This document shows positions 9,577 through 18,163 of a stretch of 22,114 nucleotides of DNA, in pieces. A program made the translations under genes and the position numbers. Position 1 is the stretch's first letter; each line of letters begins with the position of its first letter. Below the pieces are notes generated by a model. The model ran no database searches. It was not told the DNA's origin and saw only the letters and a program-made list of their open reading frames with translations. Where the stretch lies: positions 1 through 22,114 of the forward strand of contig JAVKOQ010000638.1 in NCBI GenBank assembly GCA_031835245.1. The letters are read 5' to 3'. Origin of the DNA: Balamuthia mandrillaris. Lineage: Eukaryota > Discosea > Longamoebia > Balamuthiidae.

Positions 9577-9591
9577 CCCTAACCCTAACCC
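9577..9591. repeat. Interstitial telomeric repeat, (CCCTAA)2 plus CCC
   Basis: This is the shortest of the four telomeric blocks. It sits inside an open frame (9506-9895), where it reads PNPNP just before a methyltransferase-like segment. Confidence 0.85.
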
Positions 9592-10207
9592 AGCAGTTAC
9601 TGTTCCCACCAAACCTGCCCTCATTTATGAGTTGCTTCTTTGTCTTTACACAAAAGAAAAAGACAGCATTATTGATTTGCATCCCTCAACAGGGTGTATG
9701 GCCTTTGCTTGTTTAGCCCAAAAGTTTCAATATCTTGCTTTTTCTACAAATTTTTTGGACAATGAAAAAGAAAGCATTATTCAACATCTTTGTGTGTTGA
9801 CAGGGGATAAACCCTACGGATCAAAAAAGGGACGGCACGTAAGCGACTCTGGGTTTATTCACAGGAAAAAGGGTATGGACCAAAGTGTGCTTTGAATGTG
9901 TCATGAGGAAAGAGGGAAAATAAAAGGGGCGAGAAAATGTGTGGATAATCAGGGAAAGTGTCGACAGGAAGTCAAAATGAAGTGAATCGTTGGTTTTCCA
10001 ACAAGTGTATTAACAGTAAACCTGTTGGAGGACAACATTATTCAACACGGATTGGCTTTTCAACAACAATTTAAATCTTCTCCTTCTTCTTCCCAATCCT
10101 CTACTGTCAAGTCAGCTATATCTAAGCATGCTTATTTAGCATTACAACAAAAGAGAAAAATGAAAAAGAAGAAGAATAAAGAAGAAAGTGATAGTAGTGA
10201 TGAGTAA
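9592..10207 (+). pseudogene. Broken relic resembling the C-terminal part of a DNA methyltransferase
   Basis: Immediately right of the fourth telomeric block the frame reads TKPALIYELLLCLYTKEKD then SIIDLHPSTGCMAFACLAQ. This follows the order seen in N6/N4-type DNA methyltransferases: a motif X-like KP..ly..LL..yt followed by the motif I loop D-x-(F/H)-x-G/S-T-G. The canonical catalytic DPPY-type motif is not seen, since it would lie upstream where the homology starts abruptly at the telomeric repeat. A Lys/Glu-rich tail (KKKKNKEESDSSDE) ends at 10207. The copy is broken, with more than one break. It may be part of the same mobile-element family as the relic at 8041, as DNA methyltransferases occur in several such elements, but that is inference. 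Confidence 0.35.
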
Positions 10208-11430
10208 TGTAAGTGAGAAACATTCTTTATTGTTCTTTCCTTGAACACAATAAATTTGGATTTTTTAAGGATATTTTGTAAAAAAAATATAATTCTTTTT
10301 GGTAAATAATTTATTATTTATTTATTATTTTTGAAAATTATTTATTAATTATTTTTGAAAATAATTTCCAAAAAGGGACGTCCTTTTTAGTTTAGAACAT
10401 GTTAATTGTTCTTAAGCTTTATCAAAGGAGGAGAAACCATCCTCAAAACCAGTACAAAGGATATCAATCAATAGGGAATCATTAGTTTGCAACAAATCAG
10501 TCCACAGGGGAAGAGTACAAGAGCCAACAGGTGGCATGAAGAAGGGTGTCTCTTGGGGGGATTCCATCACTCTAAGCACAAATCAATGGAGAATACAACT
10601 GTATGTGGTTAAAAATGAATATTGTCCTGCTGTCAGCCACAAAAACAAAAATAATGAACAATATACATTTTTAACCACAAACAGTAACTAGGGAAAAAGA
10701 TGCATGGAAACCAGTAGAAAGCAGAAGAAAAGCTAGGGATGATAGCAGCGCTCTGATGAAGCGCTACCTTCTCTGTTATATATTTTGGGAGAGAAAGGAA
10801 AAAAAAGTAAAAATGACAAAGTCTGAAAAGCACAGAAGTGTGAAGAGAAAAAGAGGGAGTAGTGTTGGAAAACTCCAACATAATAGCCCTTCTTCTCTTC
10901 CTGTCGACCTCTCCCTCATGCCTGTCGACCTGAGGAAACCTCTTGTGTCCAACTTCTCCTTTCTTGAACTTCTCCTTTCTTGTTGTTTTCTCTCTCTGCC
11001 CTTTTATGCTGATATTCTCTGTTCTTCTTTTTTGGATAATTGTTCTAGCTTAAATACTGCCTCTCCTTGCTTCTTCTTCTTCTTTTTCCTCTCGGGACAA
11101 CTTACAACAACACAAGATACTTTACTATCACTTGTATTCTTCACTTTTAGTAAATTAAGTTCGGGTCTCGTACTTACTTTGTCTCCGCCATCATTCCCGT
11201 TCTTATTTCACAACAGTAGGACAGGAGAAAGGCATAGAGAGAGAAGGGAAGAGGGGGAGAGGGTGAATTATTCTTTATGAACAGAGAAGCATGCCTGTTG
11301 TGTTCCGTGGGGAAGTGCTCTTAGTAGCTGGCGCAGGTCGCTAAGCTTTTTGTAAAGTCCTTCATGTTCTCTAGTCAGGGTTTTTGTTGTTTGGTTAGGT
11401 TCTCTTTGTCTCAGAAAAGGCCCTGTTGTT
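10208..11430. other. AT-rich to mixed intergenic region
   Basis: The first 200 nt are TTATTT-rich with two copies of a unit containing ATTATTTTTGAAAATTATTT, ending at a near-palindrome AAAAAGGGACGTCCTTTTT (about 10371-10389). A strong inverted repeat lies at 10597-10686 (listed separately). From 10756 a 174-codon frame is open, but its composition is Phe/Ser/Leu from pyrimidine-rich DNA and it has no recognisable domain, so I leave it out as a gene. Confidence 0.6.
10597..10686. repeat. Inverted repeat, 29-bp arms, 32-nt loop
   Basis: The left arm 10597-10625 and right arm 10658-10686 are reverse complements at 26 of 29 positions (core TGTGGTTAAAAAT). The homology does not extend outward, and no target-site duplication is obvious. 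It could be a folded-back small DNA element, or a structured RNA. Confidence 0.75.
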
Positions 11431-11655
11431 GTTTGATGAGCAACTGTCGTCTCTCTCTGAGCATGGTGATACTTTCAGCTTCCTTGCCGCTCTTCTTCTT
11501 TGATTCATTTGTTGCACGGTCGATTTCACCGTCCACCTTCTCTACTTCGCCTTGAACCTTCTAGATTTTGCCTTCCACCTTCTCTATTTCGCCTTTTACC
11601 TCCTCTATTTCGCCTTTCGACCCTCTTCTCGCTCCTTGCTTCTGTGCTGAAATGA
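11430..11655 (-). pseudogene. Decayed coiled-coil gene fragment with 21-bp tandem repeats
   Basis: On the minus strand, after a plausible acceptor (CATTTCAG at about 11648), one frame reads GEIEEVKGEIEKVEGKI, then a TAG stop, then KVQGEVEKVDGEIDRA and finally SITMLRERRQLLIKQQQG before TGA. The repeats are 21-bp units (GGCGAAATAGAGAAGGTGGAA type, about 4.6 copies at 11521-11615) encoding heptads with Glu/Lys and Ile/Val spacing typical of a coiled coil. The in-frame stop and the lack of an upstream domain suggest a relic or the last exon of a decayed gene. I do not recognise the family. Confidence 0.4.
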
Positions 11656-11892
11656 CGCACAAAAAAAGAACAAAACCTTCTTGCTGCGTACTTGCGTTGC
11701 GCAAAAGAGATGGGAATTGGACGATGCCCCTCAAGCAATTTTTTTTAGGTTTCCTTCGATTGGGTCACTCTTTTCAAGGGTTTTGTCTTGCTCCGTTAGT
11801 GCACCACAGCTTCACATACCCTCCTCCATTTCTGCGCAAACTTAAGTTGCGTGTGGAAGTTGAAAGAAGAGAAAGAAAACGGCTTTGCACCG

Positions 11893-12593
11893 ATGAGCAG
11901 CAAAACAAACAACAGGCCTGATAGCATAACAGAGAGCGGTAGTATCGACGTGATGAGCTCTCCAAGCGATAGTGGTAGCAGCAACGCCAACATCAACTCC
12001 AGCAGCTTTAAGACAATAAATCTGGTCAGCAACGGCCACACATGGCAGATTAGGGTAGTTGACGTGATGCCCTTCAATGATTGGGAGGCTCTGGTGAGGA
12101 AGCACCCAGATCGAAACGTTAAGACAGCTGAAGACTTTGTTGTTGTTGACGAGAAGGGGGTCGGTATTTCACCTCTCACAACCAAGGACCAAGAGACCTA
12201 CTATATCAGCCTTCAGCCTTCAACTCCTGTTCAACGTGGTATGTTCTTCTTGTCTTCATTGACTTAGATTTGCGCTTACAATTTCATTGGCCGCTGTAAG
12301 CTAGATGGCGCAGCTACGTTGGGATGCTTTGGAGAATGGCTCTCATCCTTGTTTGTATCCTCCTTGTCGGACGTTCTCTTGGGTACGAACAAGAGGAAAG
12401 ACAACTCGTTTGGGCTTCCTTCGTGGCAGGGGGGAAATGGGTGGTTACACAACTCATCACTCCCTACCTCATCGCCCGATACCGCCCAAGCATCGAGCAC
12501 TGGTTTGCCAGGCCCTATGCTATCGACGGTACATGGCTCATCGAGTTCGTCGTCTTCAGCGCCCTTGTTGCAACAGCCTACGTTACTATGTAA
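11893..12593 (+). CDS. Unknown membrane protein, two exons (212 aa)
   Basis: Exon 1 is 11893-12238 and exon 2 is 12301-12593; the 62-nt intron is GTATGT...GTAAG, phase 1. The start is the first in-frame ATG (MSSKTNNRPDS). Residues 1-45 are Ser/Asn-rich and likely disordered. Residues about 48-115 look globular (TWQIRVVDVMPFNDWEALV). Exon 2 begins with a hydrophobic segment MLWRMALILVCILLVG, then VWASFVAGGKWVVTQLITPYL, and ends in a third hydrophobic stretch LIEFVVFSALVATAYVTM. I would expect two or three membrane spans with the N-terminus in the cytosol. I do not recognise the family. Exon 2 is open in all three plus frames for about 270 nt, so the frame choice rests on the splice phase and on the hydrophobic pattern. 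Confidence 0.5.
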
Positions 12594-13058
12594 AGGAGGT
12601 GTGCGACGGCGGAAGATCAACCTGCCAACGTAGCTGCAAGATATGCTGCAGTTACAAGTATGTCTATATGTTATCTTTTGTTACTATTATAACTTTAAAC
12701 GTTTGAGTTCACAAGGTTTTTTTGAACGGCACTATCAAAAGTCCTTTGTGTGTCGTTGAGCCCCTTTATGTTGGTAGTGAGGTATAATCTGGTTCTGCGA
12801 AGCTTTGCAAAAGGAAGCAGGGTCCGCGTTTTTCTCAAAAGCAGCAGCCACCTCCTGCAACCCCTCCTTTTCATAGGGCAGTAGCGCCACCAACACCGGG
12901 ATGTGCAAGCAAACGAGCTCGTCAGCGAGCATAGCTGCCAACGAGGCGTTGCTCGGTGGCTCTTGGTGTGTCTGGGTTTTGAGATGCTTCTGTGCTTCAT
13001 CATCCTCATCATCTTGTTGCAATTCTTTTTTTTTTTGTTTTTTGAGTTTATCAACAAC
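12594..13058. other. Intergenic region with an unassigned minus-strand open stretch
   Basis: Between the membrane-protein gene and the reductase stop codon, the minus strand is open from 13136 to 12735 in a frame different from the reductase. It reads LAAMLADELVCLHIPVLVAL and GLQEVAAAFEKNADPASFC, which looks protein-like, but it has no good start. It might be an alternative last exon of the reductase or a separate small gene. An A-rich tract (minus strand, about 13027-13042) lies just after the reductase stop. Confidence 0.3.
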
Positions 13059-13064
13059 TTTATT
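13059..13064 (-). terminator. Poly(A) signal overlapping the reductase stop codon
   Basis: The minus strand reads GCCAAATAAAGTT. TAA is the stop and AATAAA spans it, implying a very short 3' UTR if used. Confidence 0.4.
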
Positions 13065-14526
13065 TGGCACGAGAGACCCTCTCCCAAAGGTCAATGTTGC
13101 TGCCCATGGCCTCCTTGAGGGGACGGGTGGCATCATCTAATCTTGCAAGGATCTGTGGTGACAGCTGGGTGGTAATGCCCCTCACGTTCTCCTGAATCTG
13201 TTGTGGGGTTCGTGCACCAACGATGACGGTGCACACAGAGGGTTGATATTTGAGCCAGGCCAGAGCGAGGTCTCCCATGCTCATGTTCAACTCCTCCGCG
13301 ATCTTTCCTATCTCTTCAATAGCCTTGTATGATAAATGAAGAGGAAATAATAGGTAAGAGGCTAACAAAATATAGGGAAGCGTGTAAAAAAGACCTGGAA
13401 GGTTTCTTTTTCAAAACCTGGTTCTCGGTGGCGAGTGAGCCTCCTATCAGAGGAAAAGTGACGTGTACGTGCTCGTCCCTCAGGAACCTCGTCTGTAAAT
13501 GAATGCAAGTTAGTGAGCAACTTGAGTACGCACCGGCGCGTCTATGTCTCACTTACTTACCGGCATTTTTGAACTTGCCACAAAGCAGACCGTGCATTAG
13601 AGGACTGTAACACAAGATGGAGAGGTTGTATTCCTGACAGGCAGGCTGCACCTCGTATTCGATGCCACGAGCAAGAAGATTGTAAGCTAGTTGGTTGCTT
13701 TGACACTTGATGATATCCTTGTGCTCCATAACTCGTTTCAGGTCTTGAGGTCCTTTTAAAACCAAATAATTAAAAGCAAGTAATTCAGACCAAGAAGACG
13801 TAACGAATCAATGCAGAGCATGGTGCCAAGGCACAAACCATGGTTACTCACACCAAAATGCCTGATCTTGCCTTGCTCCTGCAGTGTTTTGAGGGCTTCC
13901 AAGGTGGCTTTCATGTCCGCCTTATCGTTCGGCCCTGGTATACACTCTATCAGAAGGTCTGGAGCGAGAGAGAGAGAGAGAGAGAAGCGGCAAAAGAGTA
14001 TGACAGGCAAAAGGGGCTGAAGCACGTACAGTGAATTTGATAATAGTCGATATACTCAGTGCCCAAGCGCTCCAGGCTGTCATTGCAGGACTTGATGAGG
14101 TCCTCGGGGGAGAGGTGGGTCTCGGCAACCTTGCTGGAGAGGATGACGTCCTTTCTTCTATCGCCAAGCGCTTTGCACAGAACTCTCTCGCTATTGCCAG
14201 CACCATAACCTGCAATCGAAAGGACATGCCTATCAGCTGAAACATGGTTGGACAAGACGAATGAGCAGCATACCTTCAGCCGTATCAAAAGAGTTGACGC
14301 CAAGGTCTAGTGCTGCTTGGATGGTTTTGATGGCCGTTTCTTCGTCGTAACCGCTGCCCCTACAGTGTGAGGGAACCACAATAGTATGGCTCAATAAAAA
14401 GTTCTCTTGGAGCGTACAAAAGCCAAACTCGTACCAGTTGGTATCCCCAGAGCCAGAGAACTGCCAACAGCCCAACGTCAGCACGGAAACCTTCAAGCCA
14501 CTCACTCCCAGCTCTCTGTACTCCAT
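13060..14526 (-). CDS. Aldo/keto reductase (343 aa, 7 exons)
   Basis: NADPH-dependent reductase of the AKR superfamily, nearest in pattern to the Kv-beta/YhdN-like group; substrate unknown. Exons: 14526-14435, 14359-14274, 14209-14030, 13958-13839, 13752-13561, 13492-13395, 13323-13060. All introns are GT-AG, 64-107 nt, with consistent phases. The tetrad is complete: D56 in NSFDTAEG, Y61 in YGAGNSE, K86 in VILSSKV and H119 in DYYQIH. Other family marks are GKIRHFGVSNHGPQDL, CQSNQLAYNLL, LCYSPLMHGLL, the nucleotide-binding end VCTVIVGARTPQQIQENV and the helix IAEELNMSMGDLALAWL. Length is normal for the family. ATG 14526 gives the canonical start MEYRELGVSGLKVS. It is head to head with the macro-domain gene. 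AATAAA overlaps the TAA stop. Soluble cytosolic enzyme expected. Confidence 0.93.
13966..13985. repeat. (GA)n microsatellite, intron 3 of the reductase
   Basis: Reads (CT)n on the coding strand, ending about 8 nt before the 3' splice site at 13958. Confidence 0.85.
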
Positions 14527-14579
14527 TTTTTTTGTTTTTTGGGTAAGCACGGAGATTTTCTCGGGACGACACGGTGAAT
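14527..14579. promoter_or_regulatory. Shared divergent promoter region (53 bp between start codons)
   Basis: Only 53 bp separate the ATG of the reductase (minus) and the ATG of the macro-domain gene (plus). Core promoter and 5' UTRs of both must overlap here or extend into each other's coding sequence. A T-rich run (14526-14540) abuts the reductase start. No TATA box is evident. Confidence 0.55.
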
Positions 14580-15413
14580 ATGTCGCGTCGTCCTGAAAAT
14601 GTTAAGGGCAGAACGAAACTTCGGGAACCGGGGATGGAAGAGGAACCTTCATACATTAGGGAGCAACGGGAGCTGGTGCTGGCCAGGGAGGTCAAACCAG
14701 AGGATGTGACGCGTGGTTGCACCTTGGACCGCAACGTGCGTCGCGGTTACTACAGAAAGAAAAACGTGAAGACCTTGGCCCAGATTCTTGACAATGATGA
14801 AGAGGGCAAACGTCAATGCTTCTCCATCGCTGGAACCGCCGCCAAAGTGGTGTTGTGGGAGGGAGACATCACGGGGCTGGAAGTAGACTGCGTGGTGAAC
14901 GCTGCCAATGAAGGGCTGCTGGGGGGTGGTGGCTTGGACGAGGCCATCCACGGCGCCGCCGGTCCTCTTCTCCAAAGAGAGTGTGCCAGCTTGCGGCGGT
15001 TGTGTCTGCCAGGAGAGGCCATCATCACCCATGCCTACCAGCTCCCCTCGTTCTTTGTGATCCACACCGTAGCGCCTTACCTCGACGAGCAGGAACGGGC
15101 GCAGGAGGGCCTGCTTCGCAAGTGCTACCGATCGGTGTTGGAGCTGAGCAAGTCCTATCCCATTCGTTCCTTGGCCATTCCTGCTCTTGGCACGGGGTTC
15201 TACGGGTTTCCCCGCGATGAAGCGGCTGTCATTGCTCTCGGTGAGACTAAACGTTGGTTGCTTGAAAACGTTGCAGGGTCCAACGGCGGCGATGGACATG
15301 AGTCAGCGTTGAGGCATGTCGTCTTTGTGGTGTTTCATGACCAGTTGCAACATTACCAAAACGCAGCGAAACAGGTCTTTGCAGAAGACAAAGATGGAGA
15401 GAAACTGGTTTGA
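14580..15413 (+). CDS. MacroD-type macro-domain protein (277 aa), probable ADP-ribosyl hydrolase
   Basis: Single-exon gene from ATG 14580 to TGA 15411-15413. Residues about 83-270 form a macro domain, which binds ADP-ribose; the MacroD branch removes mono-ADP-ribose from proteins and deacetylates O-acetyl-ADP-ribose. Visible marks are WEGDITGLEVDCVVNAAN, the substrate loop NEGLLGGGGLDEAIHGAAG (N110 and D120), GEAIITHAYQLPSFFVIHTV and the phosphate loop ALGTGFYGFPRDEAA (about 203-215). The N-terminal 80 residues are Arg/Lys/Glu-rich and outside the domain; they could be a localisation tail, and I see no clear targeting peptide. The gene diverges from the aldo/keto reductase 53 bp away and converges on the DEP-LNS2 gene. 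An upstream in-frame GTG at 14574 is not used in my model. Confidence 0.93.
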   Translation: MSRRPENVKGRTKLREPGMEEEPSYIREQRELVLAREVKPEDVTRGCTLDRNVRRGYYRKKNVKTLAQILDNDEEGKRQCFSIAGTAAKVVLWEGDITGLEVDCVVNAANEGLLGGGGLDEAIHGAAGPLLQRECASLRRLCLPGEAIITHAYQLPSFFVIHTVAPYLDEQERAQEGLLRKCYRSVLELSKSYPIRSLAIPALGTGFYGFPRDEAAVIALGETKRWLLENVAGSNGGDGHESALRHVVFVVFHDQLQHYQNAAKQVFAEDKDGEKLV

Positions 15414-15503
15414 AAGGCAGCCCTGCTCTTGTTCCCTTTGGTTACTCTTGTAAGCTCTTTTGTTTTGCGTCCTATATCACATGTTTGTTTGCTTTAAAAC
15501 ACT

Positions 15504-16370
15504 TCAATAAAACGTCCAAAAGTTAGGAGCAGGGACAGCTGCATCTGGGATGTGCGTCATGACATAGTGGACGTGCTCGTTGAAGTCGTTGCCAACGTCA
15601 AAGGTGCCCTCTCTCCCTCCCGTCTTTCCACAAATAAAGGTCCTACTCGCAGGTATGCCCAATGCCTTGCTGGCTTTGATGTCGGTCAACGTGTTGCCGT
15701 AGTGAGCCACGATGTTCAGCATGTAATCCTTCTCCATGTCTCGAAGGTAGTCCCTTTTGAAACGACCAACAGAGTACCAAAGAGGAAGAGTAGGTTTACG
15801 ACCTTTGGTCTGACCGATGAGACCAGGAGGCAAGCCATGTTCTATCAACCAGCTTCTTGTGTGCCGATAGAATGAACCTGAACGACCGCTGAGATAAATA
15901 GGAAGGTACCCTTTCACAGCCCATGCCCTCACCAACTGAACCGCTCCAGAGCGAAGCGCTGGATCAAAGTCGAGGTGTAGCATGTTGAGACTTGTTTGAG
16001 TAACTACCTGGATGTTGCCGGTGGTCAGCGTGCCATCGATGTCAAAGACGACAGCCTGCGTGCCGCGTTGCAGCACCCAAATGGCGCCTTCTGCTACGGA
16101 GAGGTCTCCAGCCACCATCATACGGATGGGGTAGTAGCCTGCTCGTCGTTGGAGGGAGGAAGCGGAGGGAAGCACAGGGATGGTGGCCTTGCCGTATTTG
16201 TTTGTTTTGCCGCTGCCCACCCGTTTCCACTCCTCCGTTGAGACATCTTCCTGCACGAACAGCTCTATCCGTGCGTTTTGTAAGTAGTTCATGCCGTATG
16301 AAAACGTTCCAGTCGCTTCTGCTGTTTCGGTTTCTTTTTTCAGGTGAGCCAAGAGAATGAGAGAGAAGGG

Positions 16371-16415
<45 letters not shown>

Positions 16416-17473
16416 TCTTCGGGCAAAACAAACCATGTTTATCATCCGCAACCAAAAAAATGTCTTTAGTTCCGCATCGATGATTGGGTCGATGGCCGAT
16501 GGTTTTCATGAGGTTGTAATGTGCAAAGTATTTGTCTTCTTCAACCTGGAGAGAATAGATATCAAAAGGAAGAGACGGAAGAGCCATTCCACAGTCTGTG
16601 GTTCCCAACAAAAACTTGTACCGCAGTTCCAATAGCAACACCTTGCGTATATCCTCTCTTTTCTCTTCTCGCTTGGGGAATGAGGAAGCAGAAGGACCGT
16701 AACCGTGTTGCGATAAGTGAATAGGGACTCGGACCTGGTTTAACTCTCCACCTTCCTTCAAATCATTCAAAGGAATCTTAGCTAAGCAACTGCGAGTCGT
16801 GCACTCCACCCTCACCGTCAAAATGGCATTTGACCAAAATACCATCATGTGCAGCGGTGTTCTGTGCACTTGATCATCCTCTCTCCGTGCAGGTAGGGAC
16901 TGTGACTTGAACATCTGTTATTTAAGTTCCACGCAGTTCAATCTATCTGCTCTGAAGAAACGATGATAGAGATGACAACACAAAGAAAAGGGCCAACCTA
17001 GTCAAGCAGCAGAGGATAGACAACATAAGGAGAGAAGATACACGAACCTGGTGGTCACACTGAAGAACGAACTTGGGTTCCTTGTCGCAATCATCACCGT
17101 CCTGAAACAACGAACAAACTTGAAGACGTTCCACCACCAAATGACCAACGATGGGATTCAATCGGTTGGGTACTTTAGAAGCTGGGCCTAGGGAATGGTG
17201 ATGCGCTTTTGTGAAGAAATAATACTCCACGCGATCGTCTGATAATGGGCATTCGTTGCTGATGTGCCGAAAGATACCCACTCGCATCAAAAGGTTGCCA
17301 ACTTGTTGTGCTTCCTCCCTGTCAAGCTGCATCTTCCACGAGAGGAAATCCACTGCCTCTTCTCCAGTAAAGGTATAATCGTATCTTACATGCCGGTAGA
17401 CACGCAGCTTCAGCCTTTATGATTCAGTCCTTTAGCATGGAAATAGAGCGGAAAAAGAGGAACGAGAAGGAAC

Positions 17474-17511
<38 letters not shown>

Positions 17512-18136
17512 CTGGATCGGAAGTAAAAATATGAAAGAAACACGCACTGTGGTGTCATGGCACGGCGAAAAGAGAGGCCAGCTCGTAGACAGGCCTTAAG
17601 GGGAGGCATGCCAATTTGCTCTGGTTTATCCTTGCGTTTCAGCCAAAAGGCACGCAGTCGCTGCCAGGACCCACAGTAAGGGTCTTTGTCGCGTCCTTTC
17701 TTGCCTTCACCCAACCGCCAATCTGGGGTGGGGTCATGTTCTGTTTCTGCACATCCAAGCGCTTCCAAAACAGGCGTGCCCTCTTCTTTGGTCTTCACGA
17801 TGGGTTTCCATCTCATCGTCGTCGACAGGGATAAGAATAGCAAGCAGGGAGAAAACCAAAATAGCGTAGAAGGCAATTCGTTGCTTTGCTTCTCATCTGA
17901 GTCATATCAGTCCGCAGTGAGCAAGAGGAGTGCTCGGAGGAGAGGAGAGAAAGAAAACCACACAACAATAAACGGCCGAGCTCCAGAATAGGAAGAGAAC
18001 AGAAGAAAAAAAGAAGAAAAGACGAGAAAGAGAAAGAAAAAAAAAAGAGAGAGAGAGAAGCGGCCTCACCTGCTACTTCCCGTCTTTTCTGTTTCTCATC
18101 GGTTTGGCGTGTCGCTTTTCCTCTTTCAACAGGCAT
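15504..18136 (-). CDS. DEP domain + LNS2/lipin-like phosphatase domain protein (about 693 aa, 5 exons)
   Basis: Exons: 18136-18070, 17896-17548, 17414-17048, 16914-16434 and about 16321-15504; phases agree. The last acceptor is ambiguous between 16321 and 16333. Residues 1-30 are Lys/Arg-rich, and about 30-48 are hydrophobic (LPSTLFWFSPCLLFLSLSTT), a possible membrane anchor. Residues about 139-205 form a DEP domain: LKLRVYRHVRYDYTFTGEEA, VDFLSWK, EEAQQVGNLLMRVGIFRHIS. DEP domains bind membranes or GPCR/Rho-pathway partners. A beta-rich middle follows. From about 508 there is an LNS2 HAD domain with VVFDIDGTLTT (the DxDxT nucleophile loop), GYLPIYLSGRSGSFY and KRDYLRDMEKDY, as in lipins and PITP-Nir proteins. 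I infer a membrane-bound phosphatidate phosphatase or phosphatidate sensor. Exons 2 and 5 follow introns holding (CT)n tracts. It converges on the macro gene. Confidence 0.8.
15506..15511 (+). terminator. Poly(A) signal AATAAA of the macro gene, overlapping the facing gene's stop
   Basis: AATAAA lies 92 nt after the macro-gene stop. Its first A is also the last base of the facing gene's stop codon (TCA at 15504-15506 is TGA on the minus strand), so the two 3' ends overlap. Confidence 0.55.
16371..16414. repeat. (GA)n microsatellite, intron 4 of the DEP-LNS2 gene
   Basis: On the coding strand this is a (CT)n pyrimidine tract about 40-50 nt upstream of the acceptor. Confidence 0.85.
17477..17508. 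repeat. (GA)n microsatellite, intron 2 of the DEP-LNS2 gene
   Basis: About sixteen GA units, (CT)n on the coding strand, within the 133-nt intron 17547-17415. Confidence 0.85.
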
Positions 18137-18163
18137 GGTCGTGTTTGCTTTGTTTGTTGACAA

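Noticed and set aside
10756-11280. 174-codon plus ORF as a gene
   Set aside because: Phe/Ser/Leu-rich translation of pyrimidine-rich DNA, with no domain, no convincing splice sites and a Lys/Arg-rich start made from A-rich DNA.
14649-15299. 216-codon minus ORF opposite the macro gene
   Set aside because: Antisense shadow; the plus frame has clear macro-domain motifs.
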